Source: Synergistaceae bacterium (lineage in GTDB: Bacteria; Synergistota; Synergistia; Synergistales; Aminobacteriaceae). From it: DNA of 12,004 nucleotides. The position numbers and the translations under genes are program-made. A model generated the notes under the pieces. That model saw only the letters and a program-made list of their open reading frames with translations. It was not told the DNA's origin and made no database searches. This document shows positions 1-7,474 of this stretch, piece after piece (position 1 is the first letter of the stretch; each line of letters opens with the position of its first letter). Location: the NCBI GenBank assembly GCA_009784305.1, contig WRBZ01000012.1, positions 1-12,004 of the forward strand, given 5' to 3'.

Positions 1-730
1 GGCATAAAACTAAAGAATAATCCTTATTTGACCAAAGCTTCCGGAATTCCGTCACTGCATCGCGCCCTCCACCTATTACCGCCATCTTGTACCGGTCTTT
101 AGGATCCCTTGCAATGGGGGCGTCAATGACTCCTTCTGATTTTCTCAAATTACCATTTACGAGCGCAATGTATGTTTTATGAATTTCTCTATTTTGAAAC
201 ATCTTTTGTAATCCTTCCATTGATCTTGAATCCCGTGCTACGACCATAAGTCCTGAAGTTGCGGCGTCAAGGCGGTGCACTATGCCCGGGCGCGCTGTGT
301 TATTACATGATATATCGGGATAACGATATAGAAGCCCGTGAACGAGGGTTTTCGTCCAGTTGCCGGGGGCAGGGTGAACTACCACGCCTGCCGGTTTGTC
401 GAGCACGATAATGTGTTCATCCTCGTAGATGACATCAAATGGTACGTCTTCAGGCACAAGATCGAGGGATTCCACAGGCGGCATGTTAATAACAAATTCC
501 TGGGCTTCAGATACGGAAGATGATGGTTTTAATTTTATGGTTCCTGATGATATTTGTGAATTGCGTATCATCTGCTGCGCGTAGTTTCTTGTTATTCCCA
601 ACTGATTTGAGATGAAAATATCAAGCCTTCTGCATGCTTCATTAGCCAATAAACATACTTCATCAGCGGCTTTTTCGGTAACTTCCTCGCTTACCGCGTA
701 TTTTTCCGTTATATCGTAAAGCATGTCCAT
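1..730 (-). CDS. rluD: RluA/RluD-family 23S rRNA pseudouridine synthase, 3' end cut by window edge
   Basis: Predicted to isomerise specific uridines to pseudouridine in large-subunit rRNA in the cytoplasm. The 243 visible residues show an N-terminal S4-like RNA-binding region (about residues 32-80, with RRLDIFISNQLG), then the catalytic domain. The latter has the EDEHIIVLDKPAGVVVHP block at about 103-120 and the family signature RPGIVHRLDAATSGLMVVA at about 147-165, where Asp155 of HRLD is the expected catalytic aspartate. Roughly 60-80 C-terminal residues lie beyond position 1. The ATG at 730 shares its A with the upstream stop (TAATG), so translation is probably coupled. An AAGGA lies about 12 nt upstream, which is far for a ribosome site, and an in-frame ATG at 724 is the alternative start. 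The RluA family is certain. The choice of RluD over RluA/RluC rests on the S4 domain and overall layout. Confidence 0.9.
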   Translation of the reverse strand, partial: MDMLYDITEKYAVSEEVTEKAADEVCLLANEACRRLDIFISNQLGITRNYAQQMIRNSQISSGTIKLKPSSSVSEAQEFVINMPPVESLDLVPEDVPFDVIYEDEHIIVLDKPAGVVVHPAPGNWTKTLVHGLLYRYPDISCNNTARPGIVHRLDAATSGLMVVARDSRSMEGLQKMFQNREIHKTYIALVNGNLRKSEGVIDAPIARDPKDRYKMAVIGGGRDAVTEFRKLWSNKDYSLVLC

Positions 731-1545
731 TATTTTACTTTATCCTTGAACTCATTCCATATTATCATGTATTGATTATGTAAAAAGGTTAGAAAATCTT
801 GATCTAACGGAGGGCGCGGCAGCATTATGATATTTGAAAATGAGCTTAAAGCCGTCCGAATTGATTTTGGTGTGGCGGCATCAATTACGACCAGCCTGTT
901 TTCTTTTTGGCTGCTTGCCACTAATTCATTGAGCTTTTCCATTTGCCTTGACCGGGACCATGCATCAATGTCTTCTTCGTTAGGCCTTAATAGATCGCAG
1001 CCTGCGGCCAATAAAAAAAAACCGCTGCTGAAAGTCAGGTCTAGTATTTTTTGTCCCTTTAATAGATGCCTTCCGGCAAGAATTGTGCTGCTGAGTCGTG
1101 TCTGGAATTCGGCAAGCCGCCTTTGATAGTAAGAAAAATTATCGGGATCCAAAGAGGAAAGTATGGGTAAAAGCTTTTGAGCTATAAAAGGAAGTACGGA
1201 TGGGTCTCCAAAATATTTATCGCGTTCGCTTGCCTCAAATGGAGCACTCTCATATAGTAAATAAATCTTACTGTTGCTTTCTGCATCCAATCCCATTTTA
1301 CTGATTTCTGAATCGTCTAAAGCTATTATAGTCGGGTTTGTGTTTAAGATACTCCTCATTTTTGTACGGCTGACTCTATCATTGTCCCATGTCGTCATTG
1401 GAGTTACGTTTACTTTTATTCCTCCGATAAAGTGAGTCAAAACTGCCACCCAAGGAGAAACAACAACTATATCCACAGCAAATGAATGCGTGGCGGTCAG
1501 TATTAAAAGAAAGAATGTAAGCGCAACTTTATTTAATCTTTTCAT
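730..1545 (-). CDS. exported ZnuA/TroA-like (cluster A-I) substrate-binding protein lacking metal ligands
   Basis: A 271-residue protein with a lysine/arginine start, a hydrophobic core at residues 7-19 and a likely signal-peptidase I site after Ser-Phe-Ala (residue 23). No lipobox cysteine is seen. The mature part resembles metal-binding ABC-transporter proteins: VDIVVVSPWVAVLTHFIGG at 24-42 matches their first strand and helix, DPSVLPFIAQKLLPILSSLD (114-133) matches the usual DPHVWLDP region, SLDPDNFSYYQRRLAEF (131-147) matches the linker helix, and FSSGFFLLAAGCDLL (172-186) matches the HDAFGYFA region. The histidines expected in these places are missing, so classic zinc or manganese binding is doubtful. 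I chose the ATG at 1545 because it begins the signal peptide and has GGAA just upstream. A longer frame to 1635 would bury the signal peptide and overlap rnc by over 100 nt. The start overlaps the 3' end of rnc by 17 nt. No permease or ATPase gene is nearby. The fold is an inference and the role is unknown. Confidence 0.8.
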   Translation of the reverse strand: MKRLNKVALTFFLLILTATHSFAVDIVVVSPWVAVLTHFIGGIKVNVTPMTTWDNDRVSRTKMRSILNTNPTIIALDDSEISKMGLDAESNSKIYLLYESAPFEASERDKYFGDPSVLPFIAQKLLPILSSLDPDNFSYYQRRLAEFQTRLSSTILAGRHLLKGQKILDLTFSSGFFLLAAGCDLLRPNEEDIDAWSRSRQMEKLNELVASSQKENRLVVIDAATPKSIRTALSSFSNIIMLPRPPLDQDFLTFLHNQYMIIWNEFKDKVK

Positions 1546-2230
1546 CTGTTTCCAATTCCCTGATAGCTTTATAAGCCGCTGAAGCTTCCGCTGCCTTTTT
1601 CGATAAACCTTCCCCTGTCCATTCTTTGTCGTCAATTATAACTCTCACTTTGAATTGCGGGGCATGGCTAGGTCCCTCTATTGATATTATCTCATAAACA
1701 GGTATATCATTTTTTTTGATCTGCATAAATGTTTGAAGGCGTGATTTGTGATCCAATATTTCTTCATTATTAAAAAAAAACGCTACGTGCCGTTTTACTA
1801 TTCTGAATGCCTCATCATATCCCCCATCAATATAAACAGCACCGATCACAGCTTCGACTGCATCTGAGTAAATTGAATCGGGGCATGAGTTCCGTAAAGA
1901 TTTTCCTCTGAGGATCAATTCCTGAATGTTCAAGTATTGCCCCCATTTTACGAGAGATTCGTGACAAACAATATTTGCTCTTTTTCTGGTGAGTTCTCCT
2001 TCTGTAGAATCATGAAAAAAACTGAACAGCAGATGGGAAACGGTAAGCTCAATTACGGCGTCTCCCAAAAACTCAAGCCTTTCGTTAGATTCGGAGAGCC
2101 CGTTTTCATTAGCGTAAGAAGAATGACAGAGAGCAAGGTTCAATAGCTCTCTGTCATTAAATACGTATCCTAATCTTTCTTCAAAACCATGGAGTTTTAT
2201 ACTCCTTGAAGCTGATTGTTCCTCGTTCAT
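1529..2230 (-). CDS. rnc: ribonuclease III
   Basis: Double-strand-specific endoribonuclease for rRNA precursor processing and mRNA decay, working as a dimer with Mg2+. At 233 residues it has the usual length. The signature NERLEFLGD lies at residues 49-57, giving metal ligands Glu53 and Asp57; the second pair is Asp123 and Glu126 in YSDAVEAVIGA. A double-stranded-RNA-binding domain follows at about 159-228, ending in the typical GLSKKAAEASAAYKAI helix. The ATG shares its A with the fabF stop (TAATG). I see no Shine-Dalgarno sequence in the 18 nt upstream, so translation probably depends on ribosomes finishing fabF. Placement at the end of a fab cluster is common in Gram-positive and related bacteria. 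Codons 152-154 lie in a T9 run (1772-1780) that could be a slippage or sequencing hazard, but the frame is intact. Confidence 0.97.
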   Translation of the reverse strand: MNEEQSASRSIKLHGFEERLGYVFNDRELLNLALCHSSYANENGLSESNERLEFLGDAVIELTVSHLLFSFFHDSTEGELTRKRANIVCHESLVKWGQYLNIQELILRGKSLRNSCPDSIYSDAVEAVIGAVYIDGGYDEAFRIVKRHVAFFFNNEEILDHKSRLQTFMQIKKNDIPVYEIISIEGPSHAPQFKVRVIIDDKEWTGEGLSKKAAEASAAYKAIRELETDEKIK

Positions 2231-3462
2231 TACATTTTTGAGAGTCCCAGAACTCCGTTATGCCCGCCGAAACCAAAGCTGTTTATAAGTGCGTGTTTAA
2301 CTTGTTTTTGCAGCCCATCTCCTGCTATGACATTAACGTTACATTCCGGGTCTGGATTCTCATAATTCAGGGTAGGGTGTACATATCCTTCCTCTATAGC
2401 CTGAATCGTCGCTATTGTTTCAAGAGCACCTGCGGCGCCAAGGCAATGTCCAATAATTGATTTAGTTGAATTTACCGGAATAGTTCTGGCGTGTTCCCCG
2501 AATATGTTGTTTATCATTAAAGATTCCGTTTTATCGTTAAGCTCAGTGGAGGTTCCGTGCGCGTTAATATAATCGACATCGTCTGTTTTCCATCCTGCCA
2601 TATCAATTGCTTTTTTAGTGGCATAGGCAGCTCCGTTTGCATCCGCAGCAGGTGCTGTGATGTGCTCCGCGTCGCATGATGTTCCGTATCCGACTAATTC
2701 CGCATAAATATGTGCGCCGCGCTTTCTTGCGTGTTCAAGTTCTTCAAGCACAAGTACGCCCGCTCCTTCTCCCATAACGAACCCGTCTCTGTCCTTATCG
2801 AATGGTCTGGAAGCCTTTTCAGGCTCGCCGCTTCTAGTGGAAAGGGCTTTCATTGAAGCAAAACCGGCAAGGCATATAGCCTTCAAACCTGCTTCGGTTC
2901 CGCCTGAAAGAATTACGTCCGCGTCATTTCTCACTATCGTATGATATGCCTCTCCCAAACTATGTATCGATGTTGCACACGCCGTCACAACACACATATT
3001 TGGTCCTTTTGCGTTGTGACATATCGCGACATATGCTGTTGACATATTGCTTATCATCATTGGAATGAAAAAAGGGCTTACTCTTTTGCTTCCTTTTTCA
3101 AGCATTATTTTGAATTGATCAAAAGATGTAGCTATTCCACCTTGTCCGCTTCCGATATATACTCCAAATCTATATGGGTCAAGGCTGTTGGTATCAAGCC
3201 TTGCATCTTTCACTGCTAATGCGGAAGCTGCTACGGCAAACTGAATAGCTCTGTCCGAACGCCTTGCATCCTTATTATCCATCCATGCCGTTGGGTCAAA
3301 GTTTTTAATCTCCGCGCCAAAGCTTATGGGGCAATCGTAAAGCTCAATTTCTGTAAGCAGTCCCACTCCATTTATTTTCTCTCGCAGAGCACTCCAATAA
3401 TTCTCTTTTCCTATACCTATTGGGCTTACAGGACCTAATCCTGTGATGACTACTCTTCTCAT
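2230..3462 (-). CDS. fabF: beta-ketoacyl-ACP synthase II
   Basis: Elongating condensing enzyme that joins malonyl-ACP to an acyl-ACP with loss of CO2. The 410-residue protein has the thiolase-fold Cys-His-His triad: Cys162 in TACATS, His302 in NAHGTSTELND, and His339 in KSIIGHCLGAAGA with Lys334. The glycine-rich C-terminal loop NSFGFGGHN is present, as expected of FabF. A Cys-His-His triad and position beside acpP argue against FabH, which has Cys-His-Asn. The ATG at 3462 starts with the canonical MRRVVITGLG and is preceded by AAAGGTGG about 8 nt away. The frame is open to 3513, but those 17 extra codons would cover the hairpin between acpP and fabF and lack family similarity. The stop overlaps the rnc start. 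Confidence 0.97.
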   Translation of the reverse strand: MRRVVITGLGPVSPIGIGKENYWSALREKINGVGLLTEIELYDCPISFGAEIKNFDPTAWMDNKDARRSDRAIQFAVAASALAVKDARLDTNSLDPYRFGVYIGSGQGGIATSFDQFKIMLEKGSKRVSPFFIPMMISNMSTAYVAICHNAKGPNMCVVTACATSIHSLGEAYHTIVRNDADVILSGGTEAGLKAICLAGFASMKALSTRSGEPEKASRPFDKDRDGFVMGEGAGVLVLEELEHARKRGAHIYAELVGYGTSCDAEHITAPAADANGAAYATKKAIDMAGWKTDDVDYINAHGTSTELNDKTESLMINNIFGEHARTIPVNSTKSIIGHCLGAAGALETIATIQAIEEGYVHPTLNYENPDPECNVNVIAGDGLQKQVKHALINSFGFGGHNGVLGLSKM

Positions 3463-3478
3463 CCAAAGTCCACCTTTC

Positions 3479-3510
3479 AAAAAGGAGGCGCAACTTTTGC
3501 TGTGCCTCCT
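3479..3510 (-). terminator. hairpin with T-run between acpP and fabF, possible partial terminator or mRNA 3' end
   Basis: Read on the minus strand, AGGAGGC pairs with GCCTCCT (7 bp). After one A-C mismatch, CAGC pairs with GTTG (one G-T wobble), capped by an AAAA loop. Five T follow at 3483-3479, the first of which is in the stem. It sits 14 nt after the acpP stop and ahead of the fabF ribosome site. Function is inferred: attenuated read-through or a stabilised 3' end would let acpP be made in excess over fabF, as expected for the carrier protein. The T-run is short, so complete termination is unlikely. Confidence 0.55.
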
Positions 3511-3524
3511 CAAGTCTGCTTCTG

Positions 3525-3776
3525 CTACTCACTGACCCCAATTTTGCCGAGGGTATAATTCATTGCTTCTCCAACTGAAGTAAGTTTCTCCGCATCCTCA
3601 TCCGGGATTTCGATGTCGAATTCTTCTTCTATTCCCATTATTAATTCAACGATATCAAGAGAATCTGCTCCGAGATCCTCTACAAATGAGGCTTCCGCAA
3701 CTATTTGATCTGCCTCAACATCAAGGCGATCCATTATTATTTCTTTTAACCTTTCTAATACTTCTTCCTTTTTCAT
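3525..3776 (-). CDS. acpP: acyl carrier protein
   Basis: Small acidic carrier that holds growing acyl chains as thioesters on a 4'-phosphopantetheine arm. The 83 residues are of normal length and contain the attachment motif [10 protein letters not shown], with Ser39 as the modified serine, then the acidic helix [19 protein letters not shown] that binds partner enzymes. The ATG at 3776 is preceded by GGGGGTG at good spacing, a strong ribosome site that fits the high expression carrier proteins need. It lies 33 nt after fabG. A hairpin with T-run follows the TAG stop. Confidence 0.98.
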   Translation of the reverse strand: MKKEEVLERLKEIIMDRLDVEADQIVAEASFVEDLGADSLDIVELIMGIEEEFDIEIPDEDAEKLTSVGEAMNYTLGKIGVSE

Positions 3777-3809
3777 CTATTTCACCCCCTTTTATTTTTT
3801 CATTAATTA

Positions 3810-4550
3810 CTAACACATTGTCATTCCTCCATCAACTGCCAATACCTGACCAGATATATACGAAGATGATTCGGAAGCAAAAAAACCGACTGCTTTTGCG
3901 ACATCCCCGGCTGTTCCAATACGTCCTGCGGGAATTTGCGAGATAAAAGAAGCTTTTAATTCATCTTTTAAAATGCTTGTCATAGCTGTATCAATGAAAC
4001 CAGGTGCGACAGCGTTAGCTGTGACTCCTTTACTGCCATATTCCCTTGCCACAGATTTTGTAAAACCTATTACTCCCGCTTTAGAAGCGCAGTAGTTTGA
4101 TTGCCCCGGGCTGCCTATAAGCCCAACTACGGAAGCAATATTTATTATCCGTCCCCATTTTGCTTTCAACATTCCGCGTATAGCCTCATGAGTACAGTAA
4201 TAGACAGAATTTAAGTTGACTTGGATAACGGAGCTCCATTCATCTTCTTTCATCCTCATGAGAAGGTTATCCTTCGTTATTCCGGCATTGTTTACGAGTA
4301 TAAGGGGAGAAGCTCCCATTTCTTTCTCTATGGCTTCAAACATGTTTGAAACTTGTTCGAACTTTCCAACGTTGGTTTTAAATGCAACAGCTCTGCCTCC
4401 GTTTTGGGCTATTAATCTGCATGTTTCATCAGCAGCTTCATTGTTATCGAGGAAATTAACGGCAATTTGATAACCCATTGTACTCAATTCAACGGCAATG
4501 ACTCTTCCAATTCCTCTCTCCGCGCCTGTTACAAGGGCAATTTTTTCCAT
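3810..4550 (-). CDS. fabG: 3-oxoacyl-ACP reductase
   Basis: NADPH-dependent reductase of beta-ketoacyl-ACP in the elongation cycle, a short-chain dehydrogenase. The 246 residues contain the cofactor motif TGAERGIG (8-15), NNAG (87-90), the catalytic Asn112, Ser140, Tyr153 and Lys157 (last two in YCASK), and NAVAPGFIDT typical of FabG. The C-terminal GQVLAVDGGMTM strand is intact. The start at 4550 follows AAAGGAGG by 11 nt and lies 6 nt beyond the fabD stop. SDR family members are many, but the context between fabD and acpP makes FabG the clear call. Confidence 0.97.
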   Translation of the reverse strand: MEKIALVTGAERGIGRVIAVELSTMGYQIAVNFLDNNEAADETCRLIAQNGGRAVAFKTNVGKFEQVSNMFEAIEKEMGASPLILVNNAGITKDNLLMRMKEDEWSSVIQVNLNSVYYCTHEAIRGMLKAKWGRIINIASVVGLIGSPGQSNYCASKAGVIGFTKSVAREYGSKGVTANAVAPGFIDTAMTSILKDELKASFISQIPAGRIGTAGDVAKAVGFFASESSSYISGQVLAVDGGMTMC

Positions 4551-4556
4551 TCTAAT

Positions 4557-5516
4557 TTATCCCTCCTTTGCACTAAAATATTCCGCAACCGATTCAAGTG
4601 ATTCCGGGGTCCCTGCTGAAATGCAGTTAAGTCCTTTTTGACATCTTTTTATCAAGCCTGATAAAACGTTTCCCGGTCCAAGCTCAATATAGTCATCAAT
4701 TTCATTCTTACTCATTTCGAGTACCGAGTCCTGCCATAATACAGGGCTATATGTTTGTTCAAATAGCATTTTATGGATATCCTCAATTTTTGAGACCGGC
4801 TTAGCCCATGCATTACTCACTATCGGAAATTTTGGATCGCTCCATTTGCATTTTTCAAATTGGGAAGATAATTTATCGGCTACAGGGCGCATGAGCTGGC
4901 TATGGAAAGGAGCGCTCACGTTAAGCTTGATAGCTTTTTTCGCGCCTCTTTGTTTGGCGAGGTCAGCGGCCTTTTCGACATAAGACGTTTCTCCGGTTAT
5001 TACTATCTGCCCCGGGGAATTATAATTCGCTGCTTGACATTCAGCATTCGGAGCGATCTCCGAGCAAATTTTATTGATTTCCTCCGCCTCTATTCCAATC
5101 AATGCGTACATTGATCCTCTACCTTCCGGAACAGCTTCCTGCATCCATTTTCCCCGTAAATGGACGAGTAACACCCCGTCCCTTAAAGATAAACTCTCCG
5201 CCGCTACAAGAGCCGTATATTCCCCAAGGCTGTGCCCTGCAGAAATTACTGGCATTCGAAAAGATTTACCAAGTATTTCATTTTGCAGTACTCGAAGAGA
5301 CGCTATGCTGACGGCTAAAATTGCCGGCTGCGCAAATGCCGTGAGTCTTAGTTCTTCCTCAGGCCCTTCAAATATGATACGGGACAATGCAAAATTGAGC
5401 GAATCATCTATTTCATTGAATACGTCCCGTGCTGAAGAGTAACTCTCAAAAAGTTTTACTCCCATTCCGACCTCTTGTGCCCCTTGTCCCGGAAAAACAA
5501 GCGCATATTTTATCAT
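4557..5516 (-). CDS. fabD: malonyl-CoA:ACP transacylase
   Basis: Transfers malonyl from CoA to AcpP, supplying the two-carbon donor of chain elongation. The 319-residue protein begins with the hallmark FPGQGAQ (8-14), and has the nucleophile elbow GHSLGE (94-99, Ser96), Arg121 for the malonyl carboxylate, and catalytic His205 in SAPFHS. Length is about normal (around 310). Its ATG overlaps the fabK stop as ATGA, with AAAGGAG 10 nt upstream inside the fabK end. This arrangement suggests coupled translation. Confidence 0.97.
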   Translation of the reverse strand: MIKYALVFPGQGAQEVGMGVKLFESYSSARDVFNEIDDSLNFALSRIIFEGPEEELRLTAFAQPAILAVSIASLRVLQNEILGKSFRMPVISAGHSLGEYTALVAAESLSLRDGVLLVHLRGKWMQEAVPEGRGSMYALIGIEAEEINKICSEIAPNAECQAANYNSPGQIVITGETSYVEKAADLAKQRGAKKAIKLNVSAPFHSQLMRPVADKLSSQFEKCKWSDPKFPIVSNAWAKPVSKIEDIHKMLFEQTYSPVLWQDSVLEMSKNEIDDYIELGPGNVLSGLIKRCQKGLNCISAGTPESLESVAEYFSAKEG

Positions 5517-6433
5517 TCCACATCAACTCCTTTAAACAAATCTTCTATTATTTGGGCTGCGGGTTTGATGTCATTCACCATTGCAGATGACTGTCCTGCC
5601 ATTACCGATCCCCACTCAACATCTCCATTAATTACAGCATCCTTTAATCTCCCGGCTCCAAGTTTTTCTATTTCATCCATTCCTGCGAGATTCTTATCGA
5701 GTGATTCAAACTTAGCGGTAAGTTTATTTCTGATGCATCGTACAGGATGTCCCGTTCTCTGCCCCGTTATTGTTGTATCCCTGTCCCTTGCGTCAAGAAT
5801 TGCTTTTTTGTAATTTACATGCACATTACACTCGTTCGAACATAAAAATCGTGTTCCAACCTGTATCCCTTCAGCTCCGAGGGCAAACGCTGCTCTTGTC
5901 CCTCTGCTATCCGCTATTCCTCCGGCAGCTATAACTGGAATTTCGACGGAGTCGACTATTTGTGGAACCAGTACCATGGTAGTAAGCTCGCCTATATGTC
6001 CTCCTGCTTCCATTCCTTCAGCTATTACGGCATCCGCTCCCTGTTTTGCATATCTCTTTGCCTGAGCTACTGAAGCAATGACAGGTATGACTATTATTCC
6101 AAGTGGTTTTAGTTTGCTCAGTACTTTGCCGTGAGTGCCTGCTCCTGTCGTTACTACAGGTACTTTATGTTTGACGGCAAGATCCATAGCTGCGTCTGCA
6201 GTTGAGGACATCAACATAATGTTCAGCCCAAACGGTTTATCCGTGAGATTTCTTATTTTTATAAGTTCTTTTTCCAGTAAATCAGGCGGCATATTTGCCG
6301 CAGCAATAATTCCAATACCGCCTCCGTTACTTACAGCGGCTGCAAGTTGTGCGTCCGCTATCCATGCCATTCCTCCAAGTAAAAGCGGATATTTAATTTT
6401 CAATAAAGCTTTTATTCTATTCTGTCGCTCCAT
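5513..6433 (-). CDS. fabK: FMN-dependent enoyl-ACP reductase II
   Basis: Flavin enzyme that performs the last reduction of each elongation cycle, replacing FabI. From the ATG at 6433 it is 306 residues. The TIM-barrel starts with LLKIKYPLLLGGMAWIAD, close to streptococcal FabK, followed by KPFGLNIMLMS, VVTTGAG, GADAVIAEGMEAGGHIG with the likely catalytic His146, IPVIAAGGIAD and GAEGIQVGTRF for flavin phosphate binding. Related nitronate monooxygenases share the barrel, but residue pattern and position inside a fab operon favour FabK. The frame is open upstream to a GTG at 6445 that would overlap the plsX stop by 4 nt, but only the ATG has GGAG at usable spacing (11 nt). Confidence 0.95.
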   Translation of the reverse strand: MERQNRIKALLKIKYPLLLGGMAWIADAQLAAAVSNGGGIGIIAAANMPPDLLEKELIKIRNLTDKPFGLNIMLMSSTADAAMDLAVKHKVPVVTTGAGTHGKVLSKLKPLGIIVIPVIASVAQAKRYAKQGADAVIAEGMEAGGHIGELTTMVLVPQIVDSVEIPVIAAGGIADSRGTRAAFALGAEGIQVGTRFLCSNECNVHVNYKKAILDARDRDTTITGQRTGHPVRCIRNKLTAKFESLDKNLAGMDEIEKLGAGRLKDAVINGDVEWGSVMAGQSSAMVNDIKPAAQIIEDLFKGVDVE

Positions 6434-6441
6434 GAAACAAA

Positions 6442-7449
6442 TCACTCCAATTCGCTACGGATTTGCTCAACTCCACCTTTTTTGATAAGGTTACGAGCTG
6501 TCTTTAAAGCGCTTAAAATTGCCGGAGATTTTGAGCGTCCATGTGCTTTTATTACGACGCCGTCAATCCCAAGAAGCGGCGTGCCTCCGTATTTTTCGTA
6601 GTTAAAGCGATTCCATAATGCTTTCAGCATCGGGATCATAAATACCATTCCTACTTTTGGCAGGAATCTTTGCCCCATCTCCTCTTTAATTATCGAATGC
6701 GCTGCAGACACGAGCCCTTCTCCAAATTTCAGGATAACGTTTCCCATAAATCCATCGCAGACTACCACATCAGCGTTACCGTATACGATTTCATTTCCTT
6801 CGATGTAACCTGTGTAGTTTAAATTGGCTTTCGAAATCATTTCCCTCGCTTCAGCGACAACTTCATCTCCTTTGATTTCCTCCGAACCATTTGATAATAG
6901 AGAAACCATTGGTTTTTCAATGCCAAGAATTTTTTGTGAATAAATATTTCCCATCAGAGCATAATGATATAGGTTTATGGCTCTGCAATGCACAGATGCT
7001 CCAACGTCAAGGAGGAACGTACACCTGTTTACTGTCGGCAAAGGAACCCCAAGAGCGGGGCGGTCTATAGACGGTAATCTGCCTATGACAATTACGCCGC
7101 CGGCTACTATTGCCCCTGTATTTCCTGCTGAAACGACCCCCTGAGCTTCACCCGATCGCACCATTTCCATAGCAATGCGCATACTTGATCTGCGTTTTTT
7201 CCTCATTGACAGCGTCGGATGGTCGTCCATTTCTATGCGTTCATCTGCATGTACTATTGATATTCTTGAATTTTCAGAAATAGGGTTTTCTTCAATGCAT
7301 TTCTTTATTTGTTCAGAATCTCCAACTAAAGTAATATTGATATCATCATATTCTTTACATGCAGCTATTGCTCCTTTGCATATTTCATGGGGTGCGTTAT
7401 CTCCTCCCATAGCGTCTATTGAGATCATCAAATTCTTCATGTTATTCAC
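6442..7449 (-). CDS. plsX: phosphate acyltransferase (acyl-ACP:phosphate)
   Basis: Makes acyl phosphate from acyl-ACP and phosphate, the acyl donor used by PlsY at the membrane to start phospholipid synthesis. The 335-residue protein has the diagnostic DAMGGDNAP near the N terminus, SAGNTGA, LLDVGAS, LLSNGSEEIKGD, DGFMGN and YGGTPLLGIDGVVIKAHGRS. Length matches the family. The start is uncertain: GTG at 7449 has GGAG about 10 nt upstream, whereas the ATG codons at 7440 and 7428 (the latter giving the common MISIDAMGGD) lack good ribosome sites. It lies 25 nt after fapR. In many bacteria rpmF precedes plsX; here fapR does. Confidence 0.96.
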   Translation of the reverse strand: MNNMKNLMISIDAMGGDNAPHEICKGAIAACKEYDDINITLVGDSEQIKKCIEENPISENSRISIVHADERIEMDDHPTLSMRKKRRSSMRIAMEMVRSGEAQGVVSAGNTGAIVAGGVIVIGRLPSIDRPALGVPLPTVNRCTFLLDVGASVHCRAINLYHYALMGNIYSQKILGIEKPMVSLLSNGSEEIKGDEVVAEAREMISKANLNYTGYIEGNEIVYGNADVVVCDGFMGNVILKFGEGLVSAAHSIIKEEMGQRFLPKVGMVFMIPMLKALWNRFNYEKYGGTPLLGIDGVVIKAHGRSKSPAILSALKTARNLIKKGGVEQIRSELE

Positions 7450-7474
7450 AAGACAACAACTCCGTTATTTCGGG

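Noticed and set aside
1546..1635. Upstream extension of the exported protein gene, to an in-frame start at 1635
   Set aside because: It would add 30 basic residues ahead of a clear signal peptide and lie wholly within rnc.
1013..1780. Two nine-base homopolymer runs (1013-1021 in the exported protein gene, 1772-1780 in rnc) as phase-variation switches
   Set aside because: Both frames are intact, the genes are not typical phase-variable ones, and such runs are expected in an AT-rich genome.
3463..3513. Upstream extension of fabF, to an in-frame start at 3513
   Set aside because: It would include the hairpin sequence and 17 residues with no similarity to the family, while the ATG at 3462 has a ribosome site and the canonical N terminus.
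3344..3541. A 65-codon minus-strand frame between acpP and fabF
   Set aside because: It overlaps the fabF start, the hairpin and the acpP end in another frame and resembles nothing I know.
5074..5442. A 122-codon open frame on the plus strand inside fabD
   Set aside because: It is antisense to a fully recognisable FabD with intact motifs, has no ribosome site I can see and no recognisable protein features. The same holds for the other plus-strand frames, such as 9220-9606, 10516-10911 and 11216-11587.
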